This document shows positions 33,756-44,100 of a DNA stretch of 64,000 bases, one piece after another. A model generated the notes under the pieces. The model did not search any database. It saw only the letters and a program-made list of their open reading frames with translations, and had not been told where the DNA came from. Each line of letters opens with the position of its first letter. Position 1 is the first letter of the stretch. Both the position numbers and the translations under genes were made by a program. Source of the DNA: Elymus sibiricus (lineage: Eukaryota > Streptophyta > Magnoliopsida > Poales > Poaceae); the NCBI GenBank assembly GCA_039707655.1, contig CM077671.1, positions 245,224,595-245,288,594 on the forward strand, in the 5' to 3' direction.

Positions 33756-34844
33756 CTAGAGATTTTCTATATCATGAGAAATTATATCAATGCTTCTAGA
33801 CATATCATCAATCTTATTCAACTTTTCTTCTATCATAGTATTGAAAACCTTTTGCGCATTGATAAATTCTTTAATATTACTCTCAAGATCAGAGGGATTC
33901 CTATTATTATTGTAAGAAGAATTACCATAGGAATTACCATAATTATTAGAGGAATTTCCAGGGAAAGGCCTAGGATTAAAATTACCTTTATAAGCATTGT
34001 TATTAAAATTGTTTCGCGAGATGAAATTCACATGTACGGAATCACTATTTTGCTCAATCAAAGTAGACAAAGGCACATCATTAAATCAATAGGAGCATTT
34101 TTACTAGAAACCAACTTCATAAGAGCATCAACTTTTTCACTCGAAGTACTAATTTCTTCAACCGAATTAACTTTTTTTACTAGTAGGTGCTCTTTCAGTA
34201 TGCCATTGTGAATAATTTGCCATAATATTATCTAGCAATTTAGTAGCTTCACCCAAAGTAATTTCCATAAAATTACCACCCGCGGCGGAATCTAAAAGAT
34301 TTCTAGAGACAAAATTCAATCTCGCATAAAAAATTTGTATGATCATCCAAAGATTTAAACCATGAGTAGGACAATTTCTTAGCATCAATTTCATTCTTTC
34401 CCAAGATTGTGCAACATGTTCATGCTCAAGTTTCTTAAAATTCATGATTTGAGTTCTGAGGGAAATAATTTTCGCGGACGGAAAATACTTAATAATAAAC
34501 GCATCCTTGCACTTATTCCAAGAATCGATACTATTGCGAGGCAAAGAAGAAAACCTAATTTTTGCATGATCCCGCAAGGAGAAAGGAAATAATTTCAACT
34601 TCACTATATCATTGTCTACATCTTTTTTCTTTTGCATATCACACAATTCTACGAATGTGTTTAGATGGGACGCGGCATCCTCATTAGGAGTACCAGAAAA
34701 TTGTTCTTTCATGACAAGATTCAACAAATCGGCATTAATATCACAAGACTCCACACTAGTGGCGGGAGGAGCAATCAGAGTACTAATAAAATTATTATTA
34801 TTGGTATTGGAAAAATCACACAATTTGATATTTTCTTGAGTCAT
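33756..34844 (-). pseudogene. Gag of array unit 2 (frameshifted)
   Basis: The start is the minus-strand ATG at 34844 (MTQENIKLCDF); an upstream extension into the LTR is only an open frame. The capsid region has LFPFSLRDHAKIRFSSLPRN, KCKDAFIIKYFPSAK and LNFVSRNLLDSAAGG. The frame breaks near 34167 at a homopolymer run. It resumes at 34076-33756 in an Asn-rich tail (NNFNNNAYKGNFNPRPF), which ends at a stop just before the protease region. It would form the particle shell. The break prevents a full protein unless suppressed. Confidence 0.8.
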
Positions 34845-35034
34845 CGTGACTACGCAAACAAGATTGCAAGCAAGCAAGAGATCTGACGAGAAAAGGGCAA
34901 ACGAAAAAGGGGGCGAATAAAACGGAAAATTTATGAAGTGGGGGAGAGGAAAACAAGAGGCAAATGGCAAATAATGTAATTGCAAGGACATGACGTTTGT
35001 GATTAGGAACCTGATAGGTGTTGATGATGTCTCC

Positions 35035-35049
35035 CCGGCAACGGCGCCA
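35035..35049 (-). other. Primer-binding site, tRNA-Asp type (array)
   Basis: The plus strand reads ccggcaacggcgcca, identical to the 3' end of plant tRNA-Asp(GUC) plus CCA. It lies 10 bp inside the 5' LTR edge, the expected position. Confidence 0.85.
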
Positions 35050-35059
35050 GAAATTCCTT

Positions 35060-36637
35060 TGACGTGGCTTGAGATTGCGTCGGTGTTTCTCCAAAGAGAA
35101 AGGGATGATGCAGCACAGCGACGATAAGTATTTCCCTCAGTTATGAAACCAAGGTTATCGAACCAGTAGGAGAACCACGCAATACTATGTAAACGGTACC
35201 TGCACACAAAGAACAAATACTTGCAACCCGATGCGAAAGAGAGGTTGTCAATCTCTCCACGGTAAAAAGATAGATTAGATTGTAGTAGATTGGATAGATA
35301 GATCGCACAAGAACACAAAATAAAAGACGCAAATAAAAAGTGCAACAAGGTATTTTTGGGTTTTTGGAATAATAGATCTGAAAACAAAAAGCGGCAAAAG
35401 ATAGATCGGAAAACAATATGTTGGAAAAGTATACCCGGGGGCCGTAGGTTTCACTAGTGGCTTCTCTCATGAGTATAGCACACGGTGGGTAAGCAAATTA
35501 CTGTTGGGCAATTGATAGAAGATCAAATAATCATGACGATATCCAAGGCGATGATCATTATATAGGCATCACGTCCAAGATTAGTAGACCGAAACGATTC
35601 TGCATCTACTACTATTACTCCACACATCGACTGCTATCCAGCATGCATCTAGTGTATTAAGTTCATGGAGAAACGGAGTAATGCAATAAGAACGGTGACA
35701 TGACGTAGAGATCTATTCATGTAGGAATAGACCCCATCTTGTTATCCTTAATAGCAACGATACATGCGCGCCTCGCTGCCCCTTCTGTCACTGGGAGAGG
35801 ACACCGCAAGATCGAACCCATCACAAAGCACCTCTTCCCATGGCAAGAAAAATCGATCTAGTTGGCCTAACTAAAACAAAGATTCGAAGAAGAAATACGA
35901 GGCTATAAGTAATCATGCATATAGGAGATCAAAGAAGACTCAAATAATATTCATGGATAGAAACTGATCATGAACTCAAAATTCATCGGATCCCAACAAG
36001 CACACCGCAAAAAATCATTACATCAAATAGATCTCCAAGAGACCATTGTATTGAGAATCAAAAGAGAGAGAGAAAGCCATCTAGCTACTGCCTACGGACC
36101 CGTAGGTTTATGGTGGAATACTCGCGCATCATCGGAGAGGCACCAATGAGGATGATGAACCCCTCCGTGATGGTGTTAGACTGGATCTCGCGGTTCTGGA
36201 ACTTGCGGCGGCTGGAAGTATTTTTCGTCAACTCCTCTAGGGTTTCTGGAATATTTTGGTATTTATAGAGCTCAGAGGCGGTGGGGAAGGTTCCTGAGGC
36301 GGCCACAACCCACCAGGGTGCGCCGCCTGGGGCCTCTCGCGCGCCCTGGTGTCTTGTGGGCCGCCTGGGCTCCCTCCTGGTTACTTTTTAGCCCATTGGC
36401 TTCCTTCTGGTCCAAAAAAAATCTCCAAAAAGTTTCGTCGCGATTGGACTCCGTTTGGTACTGATATTCTGCGAAGTAAAAAAAAGCAAAAAACAGCAAC
36501 TGACACTTGGCACTATGTCAATCGTTTAGTCCCCAAAAATGATATAAAGTTGCTGTAAAATGATTGTAAAACATCCAAAAATGATAATATAACAGCATGG
36601 AACAATCAAAAATTATAGATACGTTGGAGACGTCTCA
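35060..36637 (-). repeat. Right outer (5') LTR of array
   Basis: 1578 bp, next to the PBS at 35035-35049. It starts tgacgtggcttgag on the plus strand and ends ggagacgtctca, so the canonical ...atca terminus carries one substitution. The promoter region for element transcription would lie in its right half. Confidence 0.85.
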
Positions 36638-37526
36638 GCATTCAGTTAGTGTTAGCAACTAAACGTATATGCATGGATGCATTTTTTTCATGTTATAAGG
36701 TACATTGTACAATGTGATTATGTATCTAGCATCTGTGGAATTTAGCTAGCATTTGTTTAATTGCATATTTTAGCGTATTTTGATGAGTGTTTCTCCTATG
36801 GACACTATTTGTTCAACTGCAAATCGTGGTGAATTTGCACGGCGTTTCAAATGTGATATTTTTTCGTAACCTGGCCCTTTAAGCAAACACGGTTCAAGAA
36901 ACTCAGCGTGTGGGATCCTGAATGGAAATCACACGTCACTCATAGCGTAACCGCATGTGATTACCCCAAAAGCACAAAGGATCTGAACTAAACCGTTGGT
37001 GATACAATCGTATCGCAAACAGTTTGCAACACATTTCCCACACGTGAGCTTAAAGGAAACCGTGTTCGATGCAAAATGCAATCTCACTCGTTAATTATTC
37101 AGGAAACGTGTGTAATGATATCATGTGTGGCAGACGCTTACCATACATGACTCGTGTGCGATGATCCAGATATCGCGCACAGTTTCTTTGATCGCCCGTG
37201 TGGCTTAGGTAATATTTCGGAAACGGTTACAGGTCAAACACCGTTTAGTTTCTATGAGCAATAAGACGCGTTCGACTGATGATGGTCGTGTGTGATTGGT
37301 CCTCTATCCCACATGGTTGACGAAAATAAAGTGTGTGCGATATGTTCCTGTATCGCACACAAGTATATTTAGCAGAGCGTTTGCGTTCGTCGGTCTCTAT
37401 CGTTGACGATTTTTCTGTGTCGTGTTGGATGGACCCCTTATCGCGCACACACACAAGGCGACGGTTTAAAACTCCGTCGTGGAAAGAAGGTAAAAACCGT
37501 TTGTATAGCACGTCGTTGCACCAGTG
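36638..37526. mobile_element. CACTA-type transposon end
   Basis: The right end is gcaccagtg (37518-37526), the reverse complement of CACTGGTGC, a CACTA-superfamily terminus in Triticeae. Subterminal motifs gtgtgcgata/tatcgcacac and acggtt words recur in both orientations from 36890. The left part is cut by the array at 36637/36638. No transposase frame is present. Confidence 0.55.
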
Positions 37527-37545
37527 ATTGTTAATGCACTTAGCA

Positions 37546-37822
37546 CCTCATGTAAGACCATGGTTAATAGTATAGAGTTGCCATGCCACTTATAGCCAAC
37601 CTAATAGCCCACCCATACAATAGTTAGTCATACTAGTATGGCATACAATTAATATATGGCACATCTCCTTCTCTCACAAATGTTGTTGGGTCTCGTGCTA
37701 TAGCCGGCTGTAAGCTTGTAGCCCGCTTCTCTTCTCTCTCCTCTCTTCTTTCCTCCAACCAGGCACAAATCTAATGTGCCAACTCTTATAGTCCGCTTAC
37801 GTCACTCTATTGTACTTGCTCT
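37546..37822. mobile_element. MITE of grass 'agagcaagtacaatag' type
   Basis: The right terminus ctattgtacttgctct and left terminus taagaccatggttaatagt form an imperfect inverted repeat. The interior has tgtagcccgcttctcttctc and ggtctcgtgctatagccggc, which I recall from an abundant grass MITE family. The superfamily is not certain. Confidence 0.5.
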
Positions 37823-38068
37823 AAACACCCGTTGGTTGAAACCCCCACTATGAAGCCTAATTTCCTTTCTTTCATCTCTATAAATTAAATATGGCGTGGG
37901 ATTCAGAGCACTTGAACTCAATTGGACTCAAAGTGAGCCTAATATAATAAAATCTGAAAAAATTAAGATAAGTCCTTTAAACCGGAAAAAAAAAGGAGAG
38001 CAAAGTATTCGCCGACATTTCTTTTATTCCGAATATAGCGCTACGTCGACGGACATGGGTAAGTTGGA
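37823..38068. other. Spacer, nothing recognised
   Basis: AT-rich spacer DNA with no open frame of note. Confidence 0.4.
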
Positions 38069-39176
38069 AAAAGAAAAGGCGACTATTAGGCGCCGGCAGG
38101 CCGGCCCAACCGGCCGGTCGCATGTCACCCGTTAGATACGACACCTTCAAACCGTTAGATTCAGTCTTCCTTCGACGGTTTTTGCGCCCAAAAAATCAGA
38201 CAGTGTGCGCGTGCAGATAGCCCCATCAAACAATGCCAACTGCTGCCATGAACGGGCGGGGCGACAGACCTGGAAGCACCGCCGGCTCGCCGCCGGTCGC
38301 TGCCCTCGCAACGCCACCGACAGCCGGAGCACCGTCGTCTCCCACATCGATAACGCCGTGTTTGTCAATGCAGCAAATCATGTTGCCGTTTCCAGCAAAT
38401 TTCGCCACCGGCTGTAGCATTGACGTCGCATGGTATGCCTATGCAGCAAAATGAAGCATCGGTTCCAGCAAATCGCGTCGACGGTTCCAGCTTGCCGGTG
38501 TCGCCGTTGCAGCAACTGTCATGGCCGGTTCCCGCCATCGATCGTCGTCGTGGCCGTCGTCAAGGGCACAGCTCCAGCCATGGCCGGATGCAGCTCCAGC
38601 CATGGCCGGTTGCAGCACCCATCGAGACCGGTTCCAGCATGCCGCGCGACCTTGCCACCCATAGTAGCACCATCCTCCACGGATGCAGCTCCTACCAAAG
38701 ATGGTTGCAGCTCCCGCTATGCCGGTTCTAGCATGGCGTCGACGCCGCCGCTGATAGTAGCACCACCCTTGCCGGATGCAGCTCCCATAGAAGCCGGATG
38801 TAGCTCCTGCAGAAGCCGATTGCAGCTCCCATCGAAGCCGGTTGCAGTTCCCGTAGAAGCCGGTTCCCTTCCCCAAGACCTCTCGCGTCAGGGGAGCGTA
38901 CGGGCAACGACGGCCGCCTCCCAGCGCCACCATAGATCTCCACCTCATCGAATCCATGGCGGATTTGCTGCACCAATGGAGGAAACGCGAAGGGAAAAGA
39001 AGAAGGAAGAACTGGATGAGAAAGACGAAGGAAAAATGAGTGGACGAGAGCGCATCTTCCGGTCTCTTTTGCAGATAAGGTTAGTAACGGATGGACCCAC
39101 CACCCATGTGCGTTGCTGCGCTAGACGACCGGCCCAAGCGTTCCGCCGGCGGAACGTATTTAAACGTTTCCCAAAA
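38069..39176. mobile_element. Candidate Mutator-like non-autonomous element
   Basis: The left end is ggaaaaagaaaaggcg...ggcgccggcaggcc...ccggccggtcg. The right end (reverse complement) is ctttt...gggaaacg...ccgccggcgg...gggccggtcg. These form long, imperfect, GC-rich terminal inverted repeats of the kind seen in Triticeae Mutator elements. The interior contains the 22-bp minisatellite at 38771-38868. The TSD was not determined. The long plus frame at 38430-39188 has no known domain and I do not call it a gene. Confidence 0.4.
38771..38868. repeat. 22-bp minisatellite, ~4.4 copies
   Basis: Units start at 38771, 38793, 38815, 38837 and 38859 with the consensus gccggatgcagctcc.atag-aa. More diverged copies (ggatgcagctcc, ggttgcagc) are scattered over 38580-38720. 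Confidence 0.85.
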
Positions 39177-39277
39177 GAAAAGCCATAATGGCGGTAGCGA
39201 GAGCGGAGAGCAGAACCGGCCCCTGCTATTTTCGTGAATCGATTCTGTTAATTCCAGACGCTATTGGAATACTAGGA

Positions 39278-39283
39278 TGCATG
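39278..39283 (+). promoter_or_regulatory. RY element upstream of LEA gene
   Basis: TGCATG (the complement of CATGCA), the core of the RY motif bound by B3 factors of the ABI3/FUS3/LEC2 group in seeds. It lies about 255 bp upstream of the ATG. Confidence 0.45.
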
Positions 39284-39340
39284 GACAGCAGCTTCCCTCC
39301 CTCCCAGACGAGGAACACTGTGCGTGCCGACCTGGGAGGG

Positions 39341-39348
39341 CACGTGTC
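39341..39348 (+). promoter_or_regulatory. ABRE (G-box) upstream of LEA gene
   Basis: CACGTGTC, the ABA-responsive element core bound by bZIP factors, about 100 bp upstream of the TATA box. A CE3-like acgcgtg lies at 39375-39381 and would fit an ABA-response complex. Confidence 0.6.
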
Positions 39349-39442
39349 CACCCTCGGTCCACTCACAGTCATGTACGCGTGAGCTCTCAGCTTCAAATCA
39401 TTCAGCATACATACATACGGCTACCATAGAATAAACCGGCCC

Positions 39443-39449
39443 TATAAAT
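39443..39449 (+). promoter_or_regulatory. TATA box of LEA gene
   Basis: TATAAAT in the context ccctataaattcc. The ATG is 94 bp downstream, so the transcript start is expected near 39475. Confidence 0.7.
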
Positions 39450-39536
39450 TCCAACTAGCCATACAGTAGTAACGACGAACCAGCAAGACAACTAAGATCA
39501 CAAGGGACCAAGCTAGGCGGAGCTCGATCGAGAGAG

Positions 39537-39851
39537 ATGCAGGGCGGTGCGAGCGCGGTGGGCGCGGCCAAGGAGGCGGGGGCGAACCTGGGGGCGTCGG
39601 CGTGGGCGGGCAAGGAGAAGACCATGGCCGTGGTGCAGGAGACGGTGGACAAGGCCAAGGTGCACGACGACCCGGCGGCGCAGGCGGAGGCGGAGGCCAG
39701 GAAGGAGGAGCGGGTCCTCGAGGTGGAGGCCGCCAAGCAGGACGCATACCGCCACAACGCCGCCGTCGCCAAGGACGGCCGCGCCGCCGCCGTCGCCGCC
39801 GACCAGAAGGAGGCCGTCGCCGACGACGAGGAGGCGGCCGTCTCCGCCTGA
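39537..39851 (+). CDS. Group 4 LEA protein (LEA_1 family), 104 aa
   Basis: An intact intronless frame. The N-terminal half reads MQGGASAVGAAKEAGANLG then KEKTMAVVQETVDKAK, the typical amphipathic helix of the LEA_1 family (Arabidopsis LEA18-like). It is followed by EARKEERVLEVEAAKQDAY and HNAAVAKDG, also conserved in family members. The protein is rich in Ala, Lys, Glu and Asp, has no Cys or Pro-rich domain, one Trp, and no signal peptide. Family members are disordered in water, fold into helices on drying, and protect proteins and membranes in seeds or water-stressed tissue. The start is the first ATG after the TATA box. ABRE, CE3-like and RY elements upstream suggest ABA- and seed-linked expression. 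It faces the EMSY-like gene tail to tail. The GC-rich coding sequence opens long shadow frames on the other strand, which I discount. Confidence 0.9.
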   Translation: MQGGASAVGAAKEAGANLGASAWAGKEKTMAVVQETVDKAKVHDDPAAQAEAEARKEERVLEVEAAKQDAYRHNAAVAKDGRAAAVAADQKEAVADDEEAAVSA

Positions 39852-41105
39852 CGACTCCGTCGGGAACGTCCTACTAGTATTTGCATAATTGCATTTGTTG
39901 TTGGATCCCGATTGAGTGTATGTATTGTATTGTTTGGAGTGCTGCGTGCATGATGTCGTATTCTTGTGAGAAGAGCTGTTATTATTGGAGTTGGAGATGA
40001 GATTTGCTTTCTAACGTGCAATGCGATGTGATCCTTTGGTCGATTCTGGCGGACATGTACTAGCAACTTGCTTGCTCCTTCATCTCAGCTGTTCAATCCG
40101 TAGGGTTGCCAAAATGATTTGTTATTATTGGGGAGGGACAGACCATCGATTTGATCTGCACGCAATGCAACCGGTCCGATTCGGGTCCAGAACTCGTGGC
40201 AGTGGCACCCATCACAACTGTCGCTCTACACGGCCTCCCAGCTCAGCTCACGAGCCAGCGACTGCAGGTCGGCAGCTGAAGCATATACCTAGCTAGGTCC
40301 ATTTCTTCTGCTCAAATACATAAATGACGAGAACGACCCTACTAGACTCCTCACAAAATTATTCCCTAAAAAAAGGACTCCTGACAAAAGTTTCTTCTAA
40401 CTTTACTATAGAAAAGAACATCAAACAATAGATCTTTTTTCCTACAGGTCACAAGGAAACCTCACACAATTTTTTTAACTTTTCAGATGGCTCTGCTTCT
40501 TTGTCCATTGATGATTGCATCAGCTTTGTACTACAATCTGTATTCAGATCAACAGCCAAACTGGTTTCGTCCACACGCTCGCTCTTCATCAGAGAGACTA
40601 AAGCATACCGATGCTTATTTTAGCTTCGTTTGTTTGCTTCGCATTTTCGTCCAAAATAATTAGATATCAATTAAGAGAGATTGTCATCCTTACAAAACTT
40701 GCGCCCTTCGACAAAGCACACCATGCTGGCGTTCAACCCATTACCAGGCTATATCATGCAAATATAGCCTAGTTATGTGTACTCTCAATAACCACTGTAA
40801 ATTCTGGAATGATGAAGAGGTTAGCAAAGTTTCGAAAACAAGAGTCCAACAAATGTCCAGGTCTAATCAATCACCATTGCACTATCACTTGTGCAATAAC
40901 AAGAAGCCCAATAGCTCCGCGGAGCAGCAGCTTTACAACACGTTAAGCAGTTCTACCCAAAAAAAAGAAGAGAACAAAAACTGATCGTCTCTCAAAACCA
41001 GATGGTTTCAACCTATGGCTAAGTTTTAAATAAACATTAGCAATAAGATTTTACAACAGGACAGGCTTCTAATCGAATTTGTGTATACATGTTCCGGCGA
41101 TCCGT
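39852..41105. other. LEA 3' UTR and spacer; EML 3' UTR
   Basis: The first ~170 bp after the LEA stop is T/G-rich and likely 3' UTR. 40030-40990 has no gene. The last ~100 bp before 41106 is probably the 3' UTR of the minus-strand EMSY-like gene. Confidence 0.5.
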
Positions 41106-44100
41106 TTATGTGGCGGCGCCTCCGACCATGTGGTCGCCGTCAACAGCCATAGCATCTGAATAGTTTGCTTGATGCGGGTGCCCACCATATGGCCCCATCC
41201 TTCGGCCACGGTTGCGCTCATCTGTTCCCACCAAAACATGACAGGGCACTGCAATTACTACACAGCTACAAGGCATGTTCAACTCATAAAAAATCATGCT
41301 TGCTGTGTGGAACGTCACAATCTTGTAACCGCTAGGCATAAAGGGCAGATAGATAGGCCTCGTATCTCCCAAGCATATTCTAGGAAACTGTCCATTGTGT
41401 TACAAGGATCCTACCTCTCTAAAGTGGGAATTGAGTATAATACATGGCAAAATGATATACAGACATGACATCTGAAACTGCTCCCCTGATCAGGGTAGTC
41501 ATCCTAAATTGGAAGTTGTCTGGGTGGTTATCTGCGACATCAGAAAGATCCTCCCATTTTGCAACAAGTTTTAGTATTTACCGCTTTCGCCATCAGATGC
41601 CTCGGCAAGCCTGGCTATCGCATCAATCAACGACTGTTCTTGCTCCTGCAAGCATTGCTCGTTAGCCAAAACCAAAGGCCTCCTCATCGAATAGATGTAT
41701 GTATATTCCAGCATACCTTCAGCGCTTTCTTTGCCTTGTCTACCTCCAAAGGATCCGGATGACTAACACTGAAGACCCTCTCCACCTACGGGAGATGCAC
41801 AAGGTTAGTACATCTTCATGATCAGAGAGGCTAGTGAACTTTCTTCAAACTAACCTCTTTTATCAGGCTTTCAGTGTGAAGTATATCAATGTCATCAGAA
41901 CTTCTCTTCCCAACGCCATTTTGCGAACGTGGAAAGTCTTTCTTCGACACATTCTTTTGGAATCCTCTCCCCCTACCTGTACCTGGTGTGGGCATACCAC
42001 GGCTAGCTGACTTCTTACCCCCGCTACCTGGAGCACCACGACCCCCCTGATATAATCCTGGGTCCTCGCCTTGCCATATTATGTCTTCTGGTTTTATCTG
42101 TAGTCAGAGCCCAAGGAATTGTCAGCAAAGTCCATCAAACAGAAAAGTTCAGATGACATTAGTCATCAAGCGGTTCTGTCACACATTGGGACATGTGCAT
42201 GATACAATAATAATAGCAAATGCGACCAGAGGACATTAGCCAAACCGATGGCATTTGTTTCACATTTGAATCTAAACATCTTTAGATCTGTACCAATGAT
42301 CCTCATGACTGAATCAAGGTACCAAGTTATGTTCTTTAGAAATTCGACGCAGTTCTCAAGGATAACTGTTGACGTCAAAAACTGTTATCAAAATGTTCAC
42401 CCAACATTTGGCAAGAAAATGGAATGAAACACTAACTGGAACGTACTCCTGGGCAGAACACTAGTGGCAATGGAAACACCGATATCAAATGACCATAATT
42501 CCGTAAACATAAAGTTGGCACTCTTTGCTACACGGTAAGGTCAATAGTCCAGTTACTTATCCCAATAGATCAGTTACATTACCTTCGTTCACTAATACAG
42601 GCCCATTTGACACAAGAATGATGCGTGGGTCTACATCATGTAATGAGAGCTAAAATTGACTTGGTTCATATTAAGAGTCAAAAGATCACGATGTCCTCTC
42701 CCATGTTCCCCGGTAATTTTGTTGTGAGAGCTAACCCTGCCTAACCACGCAATTTTATTCCTCATCATGCTCGTGCCTTAACTACTTTTTCTAAGTCCAA
42801 TATCAAAGAAAGGAAAACACCAAGCATGAAAATGTGAAGAACTATCAGAATGTCCACATAAAAAGATCATGTACCTCTTTAAAATCAACCCACTCCCAGG
42901 TCTCATTAGCTGTATTTATGTCATAAACTAGCGCATAAACGTCCTGCAATGGAATCCCTCAGAAAATCTGGGGCTTGGATTAACAAAACTGTAATCCTAA
43001 TGAGCTAAAAGCACACCTTTTCCGCATTGTAATCAGTTATAGTGGCTTCATAGAAATTATTATCTTCAGGCCACCGAGACATGACTTTACGGCCAATTAA
43101 AGGATTAAGATGATGCTGTCCTTGAGAAGGTTCAGGAGCAGCAGGGCGACCAGGAAAGTTTCTGTTCATATGCGGTCCCCTTCCGCTGGGACCTGCTGAA
43201 GGTGGCATAGATTTGACTGCAGAACCCCCTGGTATCTTCTGGCCCTTGGAAGCACATGAAATTCCATCAAAGAAATAGGAGGAAAAATTGCTTCATGACA
43301 GAACAAGCCATCAAATATGTGCTTACTGGTTTCGTCTTTTTGCCTTTAGTGCCTGGCGGAAATCCCTTTTTAGCTGCTGAAGATGAAGGTTGTGTTGGTG
43401 TAGCCATCTGCTGCGGATGCATAACAGGAGACGGTATAGGTATGGGAGGAACGGATTGAGATGTCTTTTGCCTCTTACGGCCAGAGGTGGTAGGGCTAGG
43501 CGCCGGGTCATGATGTATAGGCTGAGGATTATTGGGTAAGCTTGCCTGAAGGCCTCCTGTTGATCTCCATTCCCTTAATTTGAATCAAGGCAGAAATTTT
43601 AGCGCTGGGAACAGAAAACATATCAACAGTGTAGGGAATAGCACAAATATTTATCTATATTCGACCTTATGCTGCGGATAATATCATCACCATTGACCCT
43701 GTTTAGCACCTCCCTGTGTTCTTTGTCAGATACCCTTAGCTCCTTCCTAAGTTCGGTAATCAGACCCTCCTTCTCCTAAAAGAGGCAAAGTTGATCTAAG
43801 GTCAGCTTTGAAAAATAACATATAAATTTCAACACAAACACCTGAATGAACAAGGACGGGTCTAGCAGTACCAACCCATGTGAGGGCATCAGACTGAGCT
43901 TTAAAAGCACGCAGAACTGCACAATACGCTTCTTGCTCAAGCTGTTGAATTTGCGTTTCCATATCGGTCTGGGCTCTAGGGTATGAGCTGGCAGGAGCAA
44001 TAGCCCTTCCATTACCACTGACAGGAACAACAGCTCTGCCATTACCACTGGCACGCCCACTGCCTCTTATACTCCTATTATTCGGATTATTCGGATATGG

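Larger units (their letters stand above)
17476..36637 (-). mobile_element. Tandem gypsy (Athila-like) array: LTR-interior-LTR-interior-LTR
   Basis: Outer LTRs lie at 17476-19053 and 35060-36637, both exactly 1578 bp. A left-truncated copy lies at about 28971-30293. The two interiors (19054-28970 less the insert 21494-27924, and 30294-35059) align along most of their length. The PBS survives only at 35035-35049. No RT, RNase H or integrase motif was found in either interior, so this is a gag-protease-only, non-autonomous type resembling the wheat Sabrina group (from memory). Flanks gcctg (17471-17475) and gcatt (36638-36642) are not a matching TSD. Confidence 0.85.

Noticed and set aside
34845..35387. 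N-terminal extension of the gag frame into the LTR
   Set aside because: The upstream part is LTR and leader sequence that happens to be open. The gag start fits the ATG at 34844.
38430..39188. 252-codon plus-strand frame
   Set aside because: It contains a 22-bp repeat out of step with codons and no domain. It is inside a transposon-like structure.
39442..40066. Long minus-strand frames opposite the LEA gene
   Set aside because: They are shadows of the GC-rich, Ala/Lys/Glu-coding plus strand, with no domain, start context or promoter.
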